From positions 434,001 to 498,000 of the forward strand of contig NZ_NEGI01000002.1 in NCBI RefSeq assembly GCF_002135345.1: a DNA stretch of 64,000 bases, given 5' to 3'. The notes below the pieces were generated by a model. The model saw nothing but the letters and a program-made list of their open reading frames with translations. It ran no database searches and had not been told where the DNA came from. The position numbers and the translations under genes were made by a program. Position 1 is the first letter of the stretch. Each line of letters opens with the position of its first letter. This DNA is from Acinetobacter sp. ANC 4648 (GTDB lineage: Bacteria > Pseudomonadota > Gammaproteobacteria > Pseudomonadales > Moraxellaceae). Of this stretch, positions 1-8,671 are shown piece by piece.

Positions 1-624
1 TTTACGATCACGTTCTGGCATCATCTTTGGCTTGTACACAGGCTTAAGATCATCACCAATTACGGCTGAAAGTGGACGGCGCTCTAATTGAATTTGGTCT
101 TGTAACAACATTAATGCTTGGATTAGTGCTTCAGGACGTGGAGGACAACCTGGAACGTACACGTCTACAGGAATGATTTTATCCACACCTTGTACAACCG
201 AATAAATATCGTACATACCACCCGAGTTGGCACAAGCACCCATTGAAATCACCCATTTAGGCTCTAACATTTGCTCGTACAACCGTTGAATAACGGGTGC
301 CATTTTAACAAAACACGTTCCAGCAATGATCATCAAGTCAGCTTGACGTGGTGAAGCACGAATCACTTCGGCACCAAAACGCGATAAGTCATGCACACCA
401 GTTAAAGTGGTTGCATACTCAACATAACAGCATGATGTACCAAAGTTAAAAGGCCATAATGAATTTTTACGGCCCCAGTTTACAGCTGTATGCGCCACAT
501 CCTCTAAACGAGTCATGAACACATTTTTATTCACTTCTTCTTCAAGCGGATCAGTAACAACCTGACGCTCTTGAAGTGGATATTGGTCAGCTTCTGGATT
601 CGCACGGGTCAATGTATATTTCAT
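1..624 (-). CDS. nuoB: NADH-quinone oxidoreductase subunit B (partial, 3' end outside window)
   Basis: This is a subunit of the peripheral arm of respiratory complex I. It carries the terminal iron-sulfur cluster N2, which passes electrons to ubiquinone. The minus-strand frame from ATG at 624 stays open to the window edge, giving about 208 residues. It shows the N2 ligand motifs: the tandem Cys of GTSCCYVEY, the Cys of AGTCFVKM and the Cys of PGCPPRPE. An AAGGAG ribosome site lies inside the end of nuoA, and only 7 nt separate the two genes, so they are co-transcribed. The C-terminus and the rest of the nuo operon lie to the left of the window. Identification is firm from the motifs and the nuoA neighbour. 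Confidence 0.96.
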   Translation of the reverse strand, partial: MKYTLTRANPEADQYPLQERQVVTDPLEEEVNKNVFMTRLEDVAHTAVNWGRKNSLWPFNFGTSCCYVEYATTLTGVHDLSRFGAEVIRASPRQADLMIIAGTCFVKMAPVIQRLYEQMLEPKWVISMGACANSGGMYDIYSVVQGVDKIIPVDVYVPGCPPRPEALIQALMLLQDQIQLERRPLSAVIGDDLKPVYKPKMMPERDRK

Positions 625-631
625 TCCCGAG

Positions 632-1180
632 TTACTCCTTATTAAGTGACTTAGTCGGTGTCTTATCTTTCACACGACCAGAAGATTGAGCTGGAATAAG
701 GCCCGTAGGGTCTACAACCAACTCTTCAATTGAATTAAAGCGTGTAATTTCTGCAAGATCCATATTTGGTGAACCTACTTTAGGTTTGATACCTGCTGCT
801 TTACGACGATCAGATGGTGCCCAATTTAACGCACCCGTTGATAGCTCATAAACCAAGCCAACAAGCAAAACTAAAATAAATACAGCAGCAGTTACAAAAC
901 CCACCCAACCTACTTCACGCACAGAATTTGCCCATGCGTAGAGGTAAAGTGCTTCTAAGTCGAACACCACAAAGAAAATTGCAACTAAATAGAATTTAGC
1001 AGACAAGCGGATACGTGCACCACCAGCACCCACTACACCTGATTCAAATTGCTCTTGCTTCGCACGTCCCCATGATTTACCCCCAAGGAGTAAAGGAACT
1101 GTGAGCATAAAGACGCATAGAAATGTAACGCCGATCACGAAGGCAATTGTTGCCCAATCGTATGGAGTAATGGCACTCAT
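632..1180 (-). CDS. nuoA: NADH-quinone oxidoreductase subunit A
   Basis: This is a small membrane subunit of complex I, first gene of the nuo operon. The protein has 182 residues with three hydrophobic segments near the N-terminus, middle and about residue 110. The family-typical stretch [20 protein letters not shown] lies in the centre. The frame is open further upstream to 1273, but the start at 1180 (MSAITPYDW) has an AGGAGT site about 9 nt before it and matches the usual NuoA beginning. The C-terminal tail after the last helix is longer than in Escherichia coli and polar; this is typical of Moraxellaceae as far as I know. nuoB follows after 7 nt. Confidence 0.95.
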   Translation of the reverse strand: MSAITPYDWATIAFVIGVTFLCVFMLTVPLLLGGKSWGRAKQEQFESGVVGAGGARIRLSAKFYLVAIFFVVFDLEALYLYAWANSVREVGWVGFVTAAVFILVLLVGLVYELSTGALNWAPSDRRKAAGIKPKVGSPNMDLAEITRFNSIEELVVDPTGLIPAQSSGRVKDKTPTKSLNKE

Positions 1181-2032
1181 GCGGGGATAACTCCTGGCAG
1201 GCCTATTATTAACAAAGAAAGAATGTATGTATTGACTGAGTAAACATGTCAAACACAAAATAAATCTGATCAATTGTACCTGATTTATGATTTACCTTGC
1301 TAGCTTATAAGTCTAAGTCTTTTGGATGATTTTTTATACAGACCTAACAATTCAACTCAATTTAGAGAAATATAACTATGGTTAATCGCTTTATTTAATC
1401 TACCTTTCCTTAATAATTATTTTTTTCGAACAACAGTCATGAAATTTAAAATTTAGAACATAAATCAGTAACTTAATTTTGATATTTTTCAATAATATTA
1501 GATTCGAACCATTAAAATGGTACTCCATTTTTTCTTTTTGACTTTCATTGGGTATTCTAATCGTATGAAATATTTTGTTACACCCATAAAAACACCAACT
1601 CTATTATTTTTAAAAATTATCGATTAATGACATTTTTTCTCACTTTAATATTCAGTTACTCACGATTTCCAGATAAAATTATCAAAATATCGTGTATAAA
1701 CCACATGAAAACATCCTAAAAATTTTAATTTAACATCTTATTTTAGATTAAGCCTACTTTTCACCTACCTTTTGTATTTTGCATTCCCCTATCACTCCCC
1801 CAGTAATACTTTTGATGATCACCACCATCTATTCAAATCAAAAGCACTTAAAAAAGCGTAGTCCAACTATCGAGTTTATACCTTTTCAAAGTAATATTAA
1901 GCAGCATTAATTGCTATCTGTCTGCTTTATTTTTATTAAATTTTCAATTTAATAACAAGCATTAATCAACTTTATACAATAGTCGTTGGTTTCCTGTGTA
2001 TGCTAATTACAATAATAAAAGGAGCAAAGCAC
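1181..2032. other. AT-rich intergenic region, divergent upstream regions
   Basis: This is about 850 bp of very AT-rich DNA between divergently oriented nuoA and the small gene at 2033. It must hold the nuo promoter and leader and the promoter of the small gene. I see no convincing ORF, no RNA gene and no strong hairpin in it. The length is large for this otherwise compact stretch. Confidence 0.5.
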
Positions 2033-2389
2033 ATGAATCTAAATTATTCACATAAACCCAATTATTTTTTATTTGCTCAATTACTGATTCGCCATATTGA
2101 AGGTTATATCAAAAAACACCCAGATGCCTCGAATGCAATATTTGATCTACGTGATATTTATGAAATTTTCCGCCATGATCTCGCTGCAACCACGACCAAT
2201 TTAGAAGGTATTTTAAATATTGCCGATCAATATATGGTAGACACACTAAAAGGTGATCAAAGAATTATTCATACTTATCGAGTTGATGCTGAAAAGAATA
2301 GTTTACTCATTGATTTCAATCAGGACGCTTTACACGCTTTACAAGAAGGCAAACCTATTATCGAACCAGATGCAACGACTTATCAATAG
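2033..2389 (+). CDS. Conserved hypothetical protein, 118 aa
   Basis: I do not recognise a named family. The protein is soluble, mildly acidic and has no signal peptide or membrane helix. The ATG at 2033 is preferred over an in-frame ATG at 2000, because AAAGGAG sits about 9 nt upstream of it. The centre (FDLRDIYEIFRHDL, about residues 37-50) looks helical. The C-terminal half alternates short beta-like stretches. It stands alone, ends at a strong terminator shared with the convergent bfmS, and has no obvious functional partner. Confidence 0.75.
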   Translation: MNLNYSHKPNYFLFAQLLIRHIEGYIKKHPDASNAIFDLRDIYEIFRHDLAATTTNLEGILNIADQYMVDTLKGDQRIIHTYRVDAEKNSLLIDFNQDALHALQEGKPIIEPDATTYQ

Positions 2390-2425
2390 TATACCAATCT
2401 AAAAATCGACTCTAACAAGCAAAAA

Positions 2426-2452
2426 AATGCGCCTATATAGGCGCATTTTTAT
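2426..2452. terminator. Bidirectional rho-independent terminator
   Basis: A perfect stem AATGCGCC / GGCGCATT with a short TATATA-like loop is flanked by an A run on the left and a T run on the right. It can therefore end both the + strand small gene and the - strand bfmS gene. Confidence 0.9.
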
Positions 2453-2467
2453 AAATATATCGACTAA

Positions 2468-4093
2468 TTATTTTTTCTTTTTAAATCTTCGAGCTGGCCA
2501 AGACATAGTAAACCTTGCACCACCTAAATCAGGGCTTTGATCTACTGCTATCGTGCCACCAAACCAATACGCAATTCGACTAACAATCGATAAACCTAAA
2601 CCATAGCCACCCGATGCTCGCGTACGGCTATCATCTAAACGTGCAAAAGCCTCAAAAACACGCTTGCGATCTTCCTCAGGAATCCCAGGGCCGTCATCTT
2701 CAACGCAAACATAAGCCATGCCAGTAACCTTATTAATACCACCACTAATGACCACTTGATTATCACAGTATCGAATTGCATTCCCAACCAAATTCTGTAC
2801 AACACGATGTAAATAGCGCCTTTCCGCATCAACCCGAATATCTGAAGACAATGGATTCAGTCGAATTTCTTTCTTAGTTTTTAAGGCCTCAGTTTCTACT
2901 GCAACCTGCTCCAACACATCCACCAGAACAATTTTTTCAAAATCTAAAGAAGGCGTGCCCTGCTCCAATTTAGCATAGGTCATAATCTCATCAATTAACG
3001 TATTCAAGGCCTCGATATCTTTATCAATCATTTCAACTTGTTGCATGCGATATTCGTAATCATCTTCATCTGCCAGCATTTCCATAGCAAAACGAATACG
3101 AGCTACAGGTGTACGTAATTCATGAGATACTGCACGCATTAGCTCACGTTGTGCCTCAATTAAACGCTGGATATGGTCAGACATATTATTATAGCTTGTG
3201 GCTAAGCTGGCCATTTCATCATGCCCTTCTACAGGCACACGAATAGACATATCTCCTGTTTTCATGATGTTTAATGCATCATTTACCTGACGCAATTTAC
3301 GCTGAATAGGTACAATTAAACCATACACTCCCAAACTCAATAAAAACATACTGAGTAACGTAATCCCTGCTGCCAATTTAAAAGGCATCCAATTAAACAT
3401 GGGAACAGGCCCCATCACCAGTACAGAACCAGGCTGATTCGGCATTGGATTGATAATTGAAATCGTTGTCCCTCGCACAGTGGCACTATCTCGATATAGA
3501 ATCACACTTTGATCAGCTCTTAGGCGGCCCACTTGCTCAGAATCTAGATTGATATCTGCAATTTTTTGAATACTAATTTTATATGAAAAATGTTTTTGAA
3601 TTTTATCAATATATTCTTGTTCTTGGCCTGGGTAATACACCAGATAATCTAAAATGAAGACTGGCAACGCTTTCATCTGACGTTCACCAATCGTGTCTAC
3701 CTTAATATACAGAAAATGCTTCGGGTCATTTTTCACCCCAATTACCAAATAGGCAATTTCTTTTTCTGCATCATAACGCACGACAGCCTGTTGATTTTCT
3801 ATACGTTTTTCTTCAGTTCGAGATAAATCTACTTTATTGGCATCTAAGTAATAAATGGGAAGCTCCAGCAAATCTGAAGCATCCGATATCCAATCCATTC
3901 TTTGTTGCTCGGTTTGTTGCCTTGCCACACCTTCACTAATGACAAAGGAAATTCCGTCTGTCAAAGATTCACGATATTCCTGTGCACGTTGATAATTAAT
4001 TATTTGGACCAATAAAAATCCAAATATTGCCACCAAACATACAAGAATCACGAGTCCTGCATAAATACGCAAGAATATACTGTGTTTTGACAC
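2468..4093 (-). CDS. bfmS: Sensor histidine kinase BfmS
   Basis: This is the membrane sensor of the BfmRS two-component system. The system controls biofilm, capsule and envelope stress resistance in Acinetobacter. It has 541 aa: TM helix 1 at about residues 10-32, a periplasmic sensor domain at about 33-237, TM helix 2 at about 240-262, and a HAMP domain to about 315. The dimerisation box AVSHELRTPVARIRF follows, with phospho-acceptor His324, then an HATPase domain with N box (NLVGNAIRYC), G1 box (DDGPGIP) and G2 box (GGYGLGLS). It lies 47 nt downstream of bfmR in the same direction and is evidently co-transcribed. It ends at the bidirectional terminator at 2426. Nothing looks broken. Confidence 0.95.
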   Translation of the reverse strand: MSKHSIFLRIYAGLVILVCLVAIFGFLLVQIINYQRAQEYRESLTDGISFVISEGVARQQTEQQRMDWISDASDLLELPIYYLDANKVDLSRTEEKRIENQQAVVRYDAEKEIAYLVIGVKNDPKHFLYIKVDTIGERQMKALPVFILDYLVYYPGQEQEYIDKIQKHFSYKISIQKIADINLDSEQVGRLRADQSVILYRDSATVRGTTISIINPMPNQPGSVLVMGPVPMFNWMPFKLAAGITLLSMFLLSLGVYGLIVPIQRKLRQVNDALNIMKTGDMSIRVPVEGHDEMASLATSYNNMSDHIQRLIEAQRELMRAVSHELRTPVARIRFAMEMLADEDDYEYRMQQVEMIDKDIEALNTLIDEIMTYAKLEQGTPSLDFEKIVLVDVLEQVAVETEALKTKKEIRLNPLSSDIRVDAERRYLHRVVQNLVGNAIRYCDNQVVISGGINKVTGMAYVCVEDDGPGIPEEDRKRVFEAFARLDDSRTRASGGYGLGLSIVSRIAYWFGGTIAVDQSPDLGGARFTMSWPARRFKKKK

Positions 4094-4140
4094 GCAACTT
4101 ATCCTTAAAGAAGTGCTTTACAATTAATCAATGTAATTAA

Positions 4141-4857
4141 TTACAAACCATTGGTTTCTTTAACAAATAAATAACCTTTACTACGTACAGTCTTAATCCG
4201 TTTTGGATTTTCAGGATCATCACCAATTTTTGGACGAATACGAGAAATACGCACATCAATTGAACGGTCTTGACCATCATATTCAATGCCACGTAGACGC
4301 TCAAAAATATCTTCACGCGACAAAATACGACCTGCATTGGATGCCAATAACCACAATAAGTCATATTCAGCACTAGTGAAATCAACTAGCTCACCATGTA
4401 AAGTGACTGAACGCCCACCATTATCAATCACCAAGTCATCAAATTCGATTCGTTGAGCAACTTCATCTTCTGGTGCTTTATCGGTACGACGTAATAATGC
4501 GCGAATACGTGCCAGCAATACACGTGGCTGAACGGGTTTCGCGACATAGTCATCAGCACCCATTTCCAAACCAAGAACTTGGTCCATATCTTCAGTACGC
4601 GCGGTTAGCATCAAAATCGGTTGATGATAATGTGGTCGAACTTCGCGACAAACGGTTAAACCATCAGCACCTGGCAACATTACATCAAGCACAACCAAGT
4701 CTGGTTGCTCAGCAATAATACGACGAATGGCACGATTACCATCAGGCTCAACCCCAACTTCAAGGCCATTGCGAATTAAATATTCTTGAGTTAAACGAGC
4801 AAGACGTTCGTCATCTTCAACGATTAAAATTTTTGGTAACTTTTCTTCTTGGCTCAT
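4141..4857 (-). CDS. bfmR: Response regulator BfmR (OmpR/PhoB family)
   Basis: This is the DNA-binding partner of BfmS, a regulator of csu pili, capsule and stress genes in Acinetobacter. It has 238 aa. The receiver domain (about 8-122) has the acidic pair Asp15/Asp16 and phospho-acceptor Asp58 (LVVLD), with conserved Thr and Lys further on (MLTAR, VAKPV). The winged-helix domain (about 140-238) contains RSIDVRISRIRPKIGDD and ends in the RTVRSKGYLF-like wing (here KTVRSKGYLF). The start at 4857 (MSQEEKLP) is chosen because the upstream extension to 4962 is not protein-like. An AGGGGC site precedes this ATG. A palindrome about 80 nt upstream (4938-4952) may serve autoregulation. Confidence 0.96.
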   Translation of the reverse strand: MSQEEKLPKILIVEDDERLARLTQEYLIRNGLEVGVEPDGNRAIRRIIAEQPDLVVLDVMLPGADGLTVCREVRPHYHQPILMLTARTEDMDQVLGLEMGADDYVAKPVQPRVLLARIRALLRRTDKAPEDEVAQRIEFDDLVIDNGGRSVTLHGELVDFTSAEYDLLWLLASNAGRILSREDIFERLRGIEYDGQDRSIDVRISRIRPKIGDDPENPKRIKTVRSKGYLFVKETNGL

Positions 4858-4937
4858 ATACTTGCCCCTGTACTTAATACGATGTTCTGCGCACAAATCT
4901 CGCAGATTCAATACACTATATTTTGCAATATACACAC

Positions 4938-4952
4938 GTTTACATTGTAAAC
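4938..4952. promoter_or_regulatory. 15-bp palindrome upstream of bfmR (candidate operator)
   Basis: GTTTACA-T-TGTAAAC is a perfect inverted repeat with 7-bp arms, 81-95 nt before the bfmR start codon. OmpR-family regulators usually bind direct repeats. BfmR is reported to bind its own promoter. Assigning this palindrome to BfmR is inference. Confidence 0.4.
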
Positions 4953-5441
4953 AAGACCTCATTCACCAAACTGATACATGACAGTAGCAATTTGTTATAT
5001 TTTTACTATTTATTGAATTATCATCACTTTTTAAGAAAACCATCAGTTTAAGCACCAAAGCACCCTTGAATTTTTTGAGTGAATTTTAAACAAAGTGTTT
5101 CGTTGATCATATTCTGACTATTCATTTATCAAAATTCAAGTTATCCACATAGTTATCTATAAGCACTCCGAGCAGTCTTTGCTATGCTATACCCTTGTCC
5201 AATAAGACATATAACAAAAACAATTTTTCATGAAAAAAATGACGCGAGAAACTCTAGCGTTTAGGGAAAAAAAATTATCAAAATGTCAATATTGATCTGA
5301 ACTGATTTTTCCCGTATCTTGTGTCTCATTCAACTTATAACCACTAGCTCTTGTGTTTACCCCCTCAAATACTGAGACGAAAAATCGTTCAGTTCAAACG
5401 GTTCATACGCATAAGAATAGATGATAATGGAGCTATGCCAA
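4953..5441. promoter_or_regulatory. Divergent bfmR / nrdA intergenic region with a DnaA box
   Basis: This is nearly 500 bp without a gene. It contains an exact DnaA box, TTATCCACA, at 5141-5149, about 290 nt before nrdA. Escherichia coli nrdAB is known to be controlled by DnaA, so the site may be functional, but one box could be chance. I did not find a clear pair of NrdR boxes by eye. Confidence 0.4.
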
Positions 5442-8270
5442 ATGAGCGTAACCACTTCAACTCCCGGTCAACTTCAGGTGATTAAACGCACTGGTGATGT
5501 TGCTGCTTTTGATGCAGAAAAAATCTCTGTCGCAATCGGTAAAGCTTTTTTGGCTGTAGAAGGTCAACAGAGCGCGGATTCAAGCCGTATTCATGACCGT
5601 ATTACACAATTAACAGAAATGGTGATGAATACTTTTGATCGTCGTTTACCTTCTGGCGGTACCATTCATATTGAAGAAGTTCAAGATCAAGTTGAATTAG
5701 CGCTTATGCGTACTGGCGAACAAAAAGTAGCTCGTTCTTATGTGATTTATCGTGAACAGCGCGCAGAAGCGCGTAAACAAATGGGTGCTCACCATCATCC
5801 AACCTTACAAATCACAGATTTGAACGGTCAGCTTCAGCCTTTAGATTTAGCTAGACTTCAAGCAACCATTGAAAAAGCAAGTGTCGGTTTGGAAGGTATT
5901 AATGTTCAAGCTATTATCGATGAAACTGTTAAAAACCTCTATAACGGTGTAAAACAGTCAGACATCTCGACCACGATGTTAATGGCAACCCGTACCCGTA
6001 TTGAACAAGAACCTAACTACACTTACGTCACTGCACGCTTACTACGTGATGACCTCGTTGCAACTGGTTTAAAATTCTTAGGTTTAGCAACCGATACTGC
6101 GGAAGGTGAAGCTTTAGAAACCTTCTTAAAAAAAGGGATTGAGTTAGACCTTCTTTCACCAGAACTACTTAATTTTGACTTGGCTAAATTGGCAGCAGCA
6201 ATCAAACCCGAACGCTCAAACCAATTTACCTATTTAGGTCTACAAACTTTATTTGATCGTTACTTCATCCATTCGAATGATGTCCGTTTTGAACTACCAC
6301 AATTGTTCTTTATGCGTGTATCAATGGGTTTAAGCATCAACGAAGAAAACCGTGAAGATCGCGCGATTGAGTTCTACAACTTACTCTCTAGCTTCGACTA
6401 CATGGCTTCTACACCAACGCTATTTAACTCAGGTACGTTACGTCCACAATTATCGAGTTGTTACCTCACCACTATTGGTGATGACCTTTATGATATTTAT
6501 GGCGCAATGCGTGACAACGCAATGCTGTCTAAATGGGCGGGTGGCTTAGGCAATGACTGGACGCCTGTACGTGCTTTAAACTCATATATCAAAGGCACCA
6601 ACGGTAAATCTCAAGGCGTGGTTCCCTTCCTTAAAGTTGCCAATGATACTGCTGTTGCAGTCAATCAAGGTGGTAAACGTAAAGGTGCAGTGTGTGCTTA
6701 CCTTGAAACTTGGCACTTGGATATTGAAGAATTCCTAGAGCTACGTAAAAACACTGGTGATGATCGTCGTCGTACCCATGACATGAACACTGCGAACTGG
6801 GTTCCAGATTTGTTCATGCAACGTGTCTTTGAAGATGCTGAATGGACATTATTCACACCATCTGAAACACCTGATCTACATGATTTAACGGGTCTTGAAT
6901 TCGCTGCACGTTATGCGCACTACGAAAGTATTGCCAAAGAAACAAATATGTTGCACAAAGTTATTCGTGCAAAAGATTTGTGGCGCAAAATGTTATCTAT
7001 GTTATTTGAAACTGGTCACCCATGGATCACATTCAAAGACGTTTGTAATTTACGCTCACCACAACAACATGTTGGTGTAGTGCATTCATCAAACTTGTGT
7101 ACCGAAATCACACTCAATACCAATCAAGATGAAATTGCCGTATGTAACTTAGGTTCAATCAACCTTGTAGAGCACGTGAAAGGTGGTATCTTAGACCGCG
7201 AGAAACTTGCACGTACTGTTAAAACTGCAGTTCGTATGCTCGATAACGTTATTGACATCAACTACTACGCTGTTCCTCAAGCACGCACTTCAAACATGAA
7301 ACACCGCCCAGTGGGTATGGGGATCATGGGTTTCCAAGATGCGTTGTATGAAATGAACTTGGCTTATGGTTCTGATGCTGCGGTTGAATTTGCAGATGAA
7401 TCAATGGAAGTGATTAGTTACTACGCTATCAGCACTTCAAGTGACTTGGCTGTAGAACGTGGTACTTATGAAACATTCAAAGGTTCACTGTGGGATCAAG
7501 GTATCCTACCAATCGATTCTTTAGATTTAGTTGCGAAAACACGTCCTGAACGTATGTTTGAAGTTGATCGTACACAGCGTTTGGACTGGGATACGTTACG
7601 TAACAAGGTTCAAAAAGATGGTATGCGCAACTCTAACGTGATGGCAATTGCTCCAACGGCAACCATTTCGAACATTTGTGGCGTTTCACAATCAATCGAA
7701 CCGACTTTCCAAAACCTGTATGTGAAATCTAACCTGTCTGGTGAATTCACAGTGATTAACCCGTACTTAGTACGTGCGTTAAAAGATCGCGGTCTTTGGG
7801 ACTCAGTCATGGTGAATGATCTAAAACACTTTGAAGGTTCTGTGCAAAAAATTGCACGTATTCCAGAAGAGTTAAAAGCAATCTTTGCAACTGCATTTGA
7901 AGTTGAAACGCGTTGGATTGTAGATGCTGCATCACGTCGTCAAAAATGGATCGATCAAGCTCAATCACTTAACCTTTACATCTCTGGTGCAAATGGTAAG
8001 AAATTGGATATGACCTATAAAATGGCATGGTTACGTGGTCTTAAAACGACGTATTATCTCCGTGCATTAGGTGCAACTTCTGCTGAAAAATCAACCATCA
8101 ATACGGGTGCATTGAACGCAGTTAAAAACACTTCTGCCGCAGCTCCTGTTGTTGCAGCTCCAATTGTACAAACTGCAGCTCCAGTCGCTGAAGAAGATGG
8201 TTTTGCTCAAGCTGCACCAGTACCATTAGCATGCTCAATTGATAACCCAGATTGTGAAGCTTGCCAATAA
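5442..8270 (+). CDS. nrdA: Class Ia ribonucleoside-diphosphate reductase, alpha subunit
   Basis: This is the catalytic subunit that reduces NDPs to dNDPs. It has 942 aa. There are two N-terminal ATP-cone regions: the first (about 12-105, VIKRTGDVAAFDAEKI) looks intact. The second (about 120-205) aligns with the Escherichia coli cone but has lost the usual K-R-D-G pattern. The barrel carries the active-site elements SSCYLTT, NLCTEIT (Asn-Cys-Glu) and AVCNLGSINL. The C-terminal shuttle cysteines are in DCEACQ. The start at 5442 is chosen because GGAG lies 9 nt upstream; an earlier in-frame ATG at 5421 has no such site. It is followed by a palindromic repeat and a small ORF before nrdB. Confidence 0.96.
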   Translation: MSVTTSTPGQLQVIKRTGDVAAFDAEKISVAIGKAFLAVEGQQSADSSRIHDRITQLTEMVMNTFDRRLPSGGTIHIEEVQDQVELALMRTGEQKVARSYVIYREQRAEARKQMGAHHHPTLQITDLNGQLQPLDLARLQATIEKASVGLEGINVQAIIDETVKNLYNGVKQSDISTTMLMATRTRIEQEPNYTYVTARLLRDDLVATGLKFLGLATDTAEGEALETFLKKGIELDLLSPELLNFDLAKLAAAIKPERSNQFTYLGLQTLFDRYFIHSNDVRFELPQLFFMRVSMGLSINEENREDRAIEFYNLLSSFDYMASTPTLFNSGTLRPQLSSCYLTTIGDDLYDIYGAMRDNAMLSKWAGGLGNDWTPVRALNSYIKGTNGKSQGVVPFLKVANDTAVAVNQGGKRKGAVCAYLETWHLDIEEFLELRKNTGDDRRRTHDMNTANWVPDLFMQRVFEDAEWTLFTPSETPDLHDLTGLEFAARYAHYESIAKETNMLHKVIRAKDLWRKMLSMLFETGHPWITFKDVCNLRSPQQHVGVVHSSNLCTEITLNTNQDEIAVCNLGSINLVEHVKGGILDREKLARTVKTAVRMLDNVIDINYYAVPQARTSNMKHRPVGMGIMGFQDALYEMNLAYGSDAAVEFADESMEVISYYAISTSSDLAVERGTYETFKGSLWDQGILPIDSLDLVAKTRPERMFEVDRTQRLDWDTLRNKVQKDGMRNSNVMAIAPTATISNICGVSQSIEPTFQNLYVKSNLSGEFTVINPYLVRALKDRGLWDSVMVNDLKHFEGSVQKIARIPEELKAIFATAFEVETRWIVDAASRRQKWIDQAQSLNLYISGANGKKLDMTYKMAWLRGLKTTYYLRALGATSAEKSTINTGALNAVKNTSAAAPVVAAPIVQTAAPVAEEDGFAQAAPVPLACSIDNPDCEACQ

Positions 8271-8284
8271 TTTTTTAATCAACG

Positions 8285-8380
8285 ACCTCCCCTAACCCCT
8301 CCTACTCCTAAAAGGAGGGGGATCAAACATTCAAAATATGTATTCCCTCTCATTTTTAAAGGAGAGGGTTAGGGAGAGGA
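8285..8380. repeat. Cloverleaf-like palindromic intergenic repeat
   Basis: Outer arms CCTCCCCTAACCC (from 8286) and GGGTTAGGGAGAGG (to about 8379) are near-perfect inverted copies. Inside are two further hairpins: CCCCTCC (8296-8302) with GGAGGGG (8314-8320), and CCCTCTC (8345-8351) with GAGAGGG. The pattern looks like a REP/MITE-type dispersed element rather than a simple terminator. It could act as an mRNA-stabilising or attenuating structure between nrdA and nrdB. Confidence 0.7.
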
Positions 8381-8398
8381 TTGAAAGAGGCTAAGAAT

Positions 8399-8530
8399 AT
8401 GTTCCATTTAAGCCATAACTACGAACTTGGTGTAATTGCACTGATCTTAGCCTTTCTTATTTTTTATGTTCCAATGGCTTATGCATTTATTGCCATTCGA
8501 AAACAGCACAAACGTAATCAAAATAAGTAG
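8399..8530 (+). CDS. Small membrane protein between nrdA and nrdB, 43 aa
   Basis: This is a short ORF starting MFHLSHNYELG. It has one hydrophobic helix (about residues 10-34, rich in Ile, Leu, Ala and Phe) and a basic polar tail (RKQHKRNQNK), so an N-out/C-in single-pass topology is likely. An AGAGG site sits about 9 nt before the ATG. I do not recognise a named family. The position inside the nrdAB locus is suggestive, but no functional link can be claimed. Such ORFs are easily missed because of their length. Confidence 0.6.
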   Translation: MFHLSHNYELGVIALILAFLIFYVPMAYAFIAIRKQHKRNQNK

Positions 8531-8614
8531 TGTATGAATCTGCTCTATCGAACAAGATCAGAGCCATGATCGGCAAAACTTAATTTTGCTTATACAGATT
8601 AAGCGTACAATAGA

Positions 8615-8637
8615 GACATCTTCGACTGTGAGATGTC
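8615..8637 (+). promoter_or_regulatory. Hairpin in the nrdB leader
   Basis: GACATCT and AGATGTC form a perfect 7-bp stem around a 9-nt loop, ending about 34 nt before the nrdB start. An upstream TACAAT at about 8607 could be a -10 element, so nrdB may have its own promoter. Function of the hairpin is unknown. Confidence 0.35.
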
Positions 8638-8671
8638 GATAACAGATATTTACAACGAAGAGAGAATTGTT

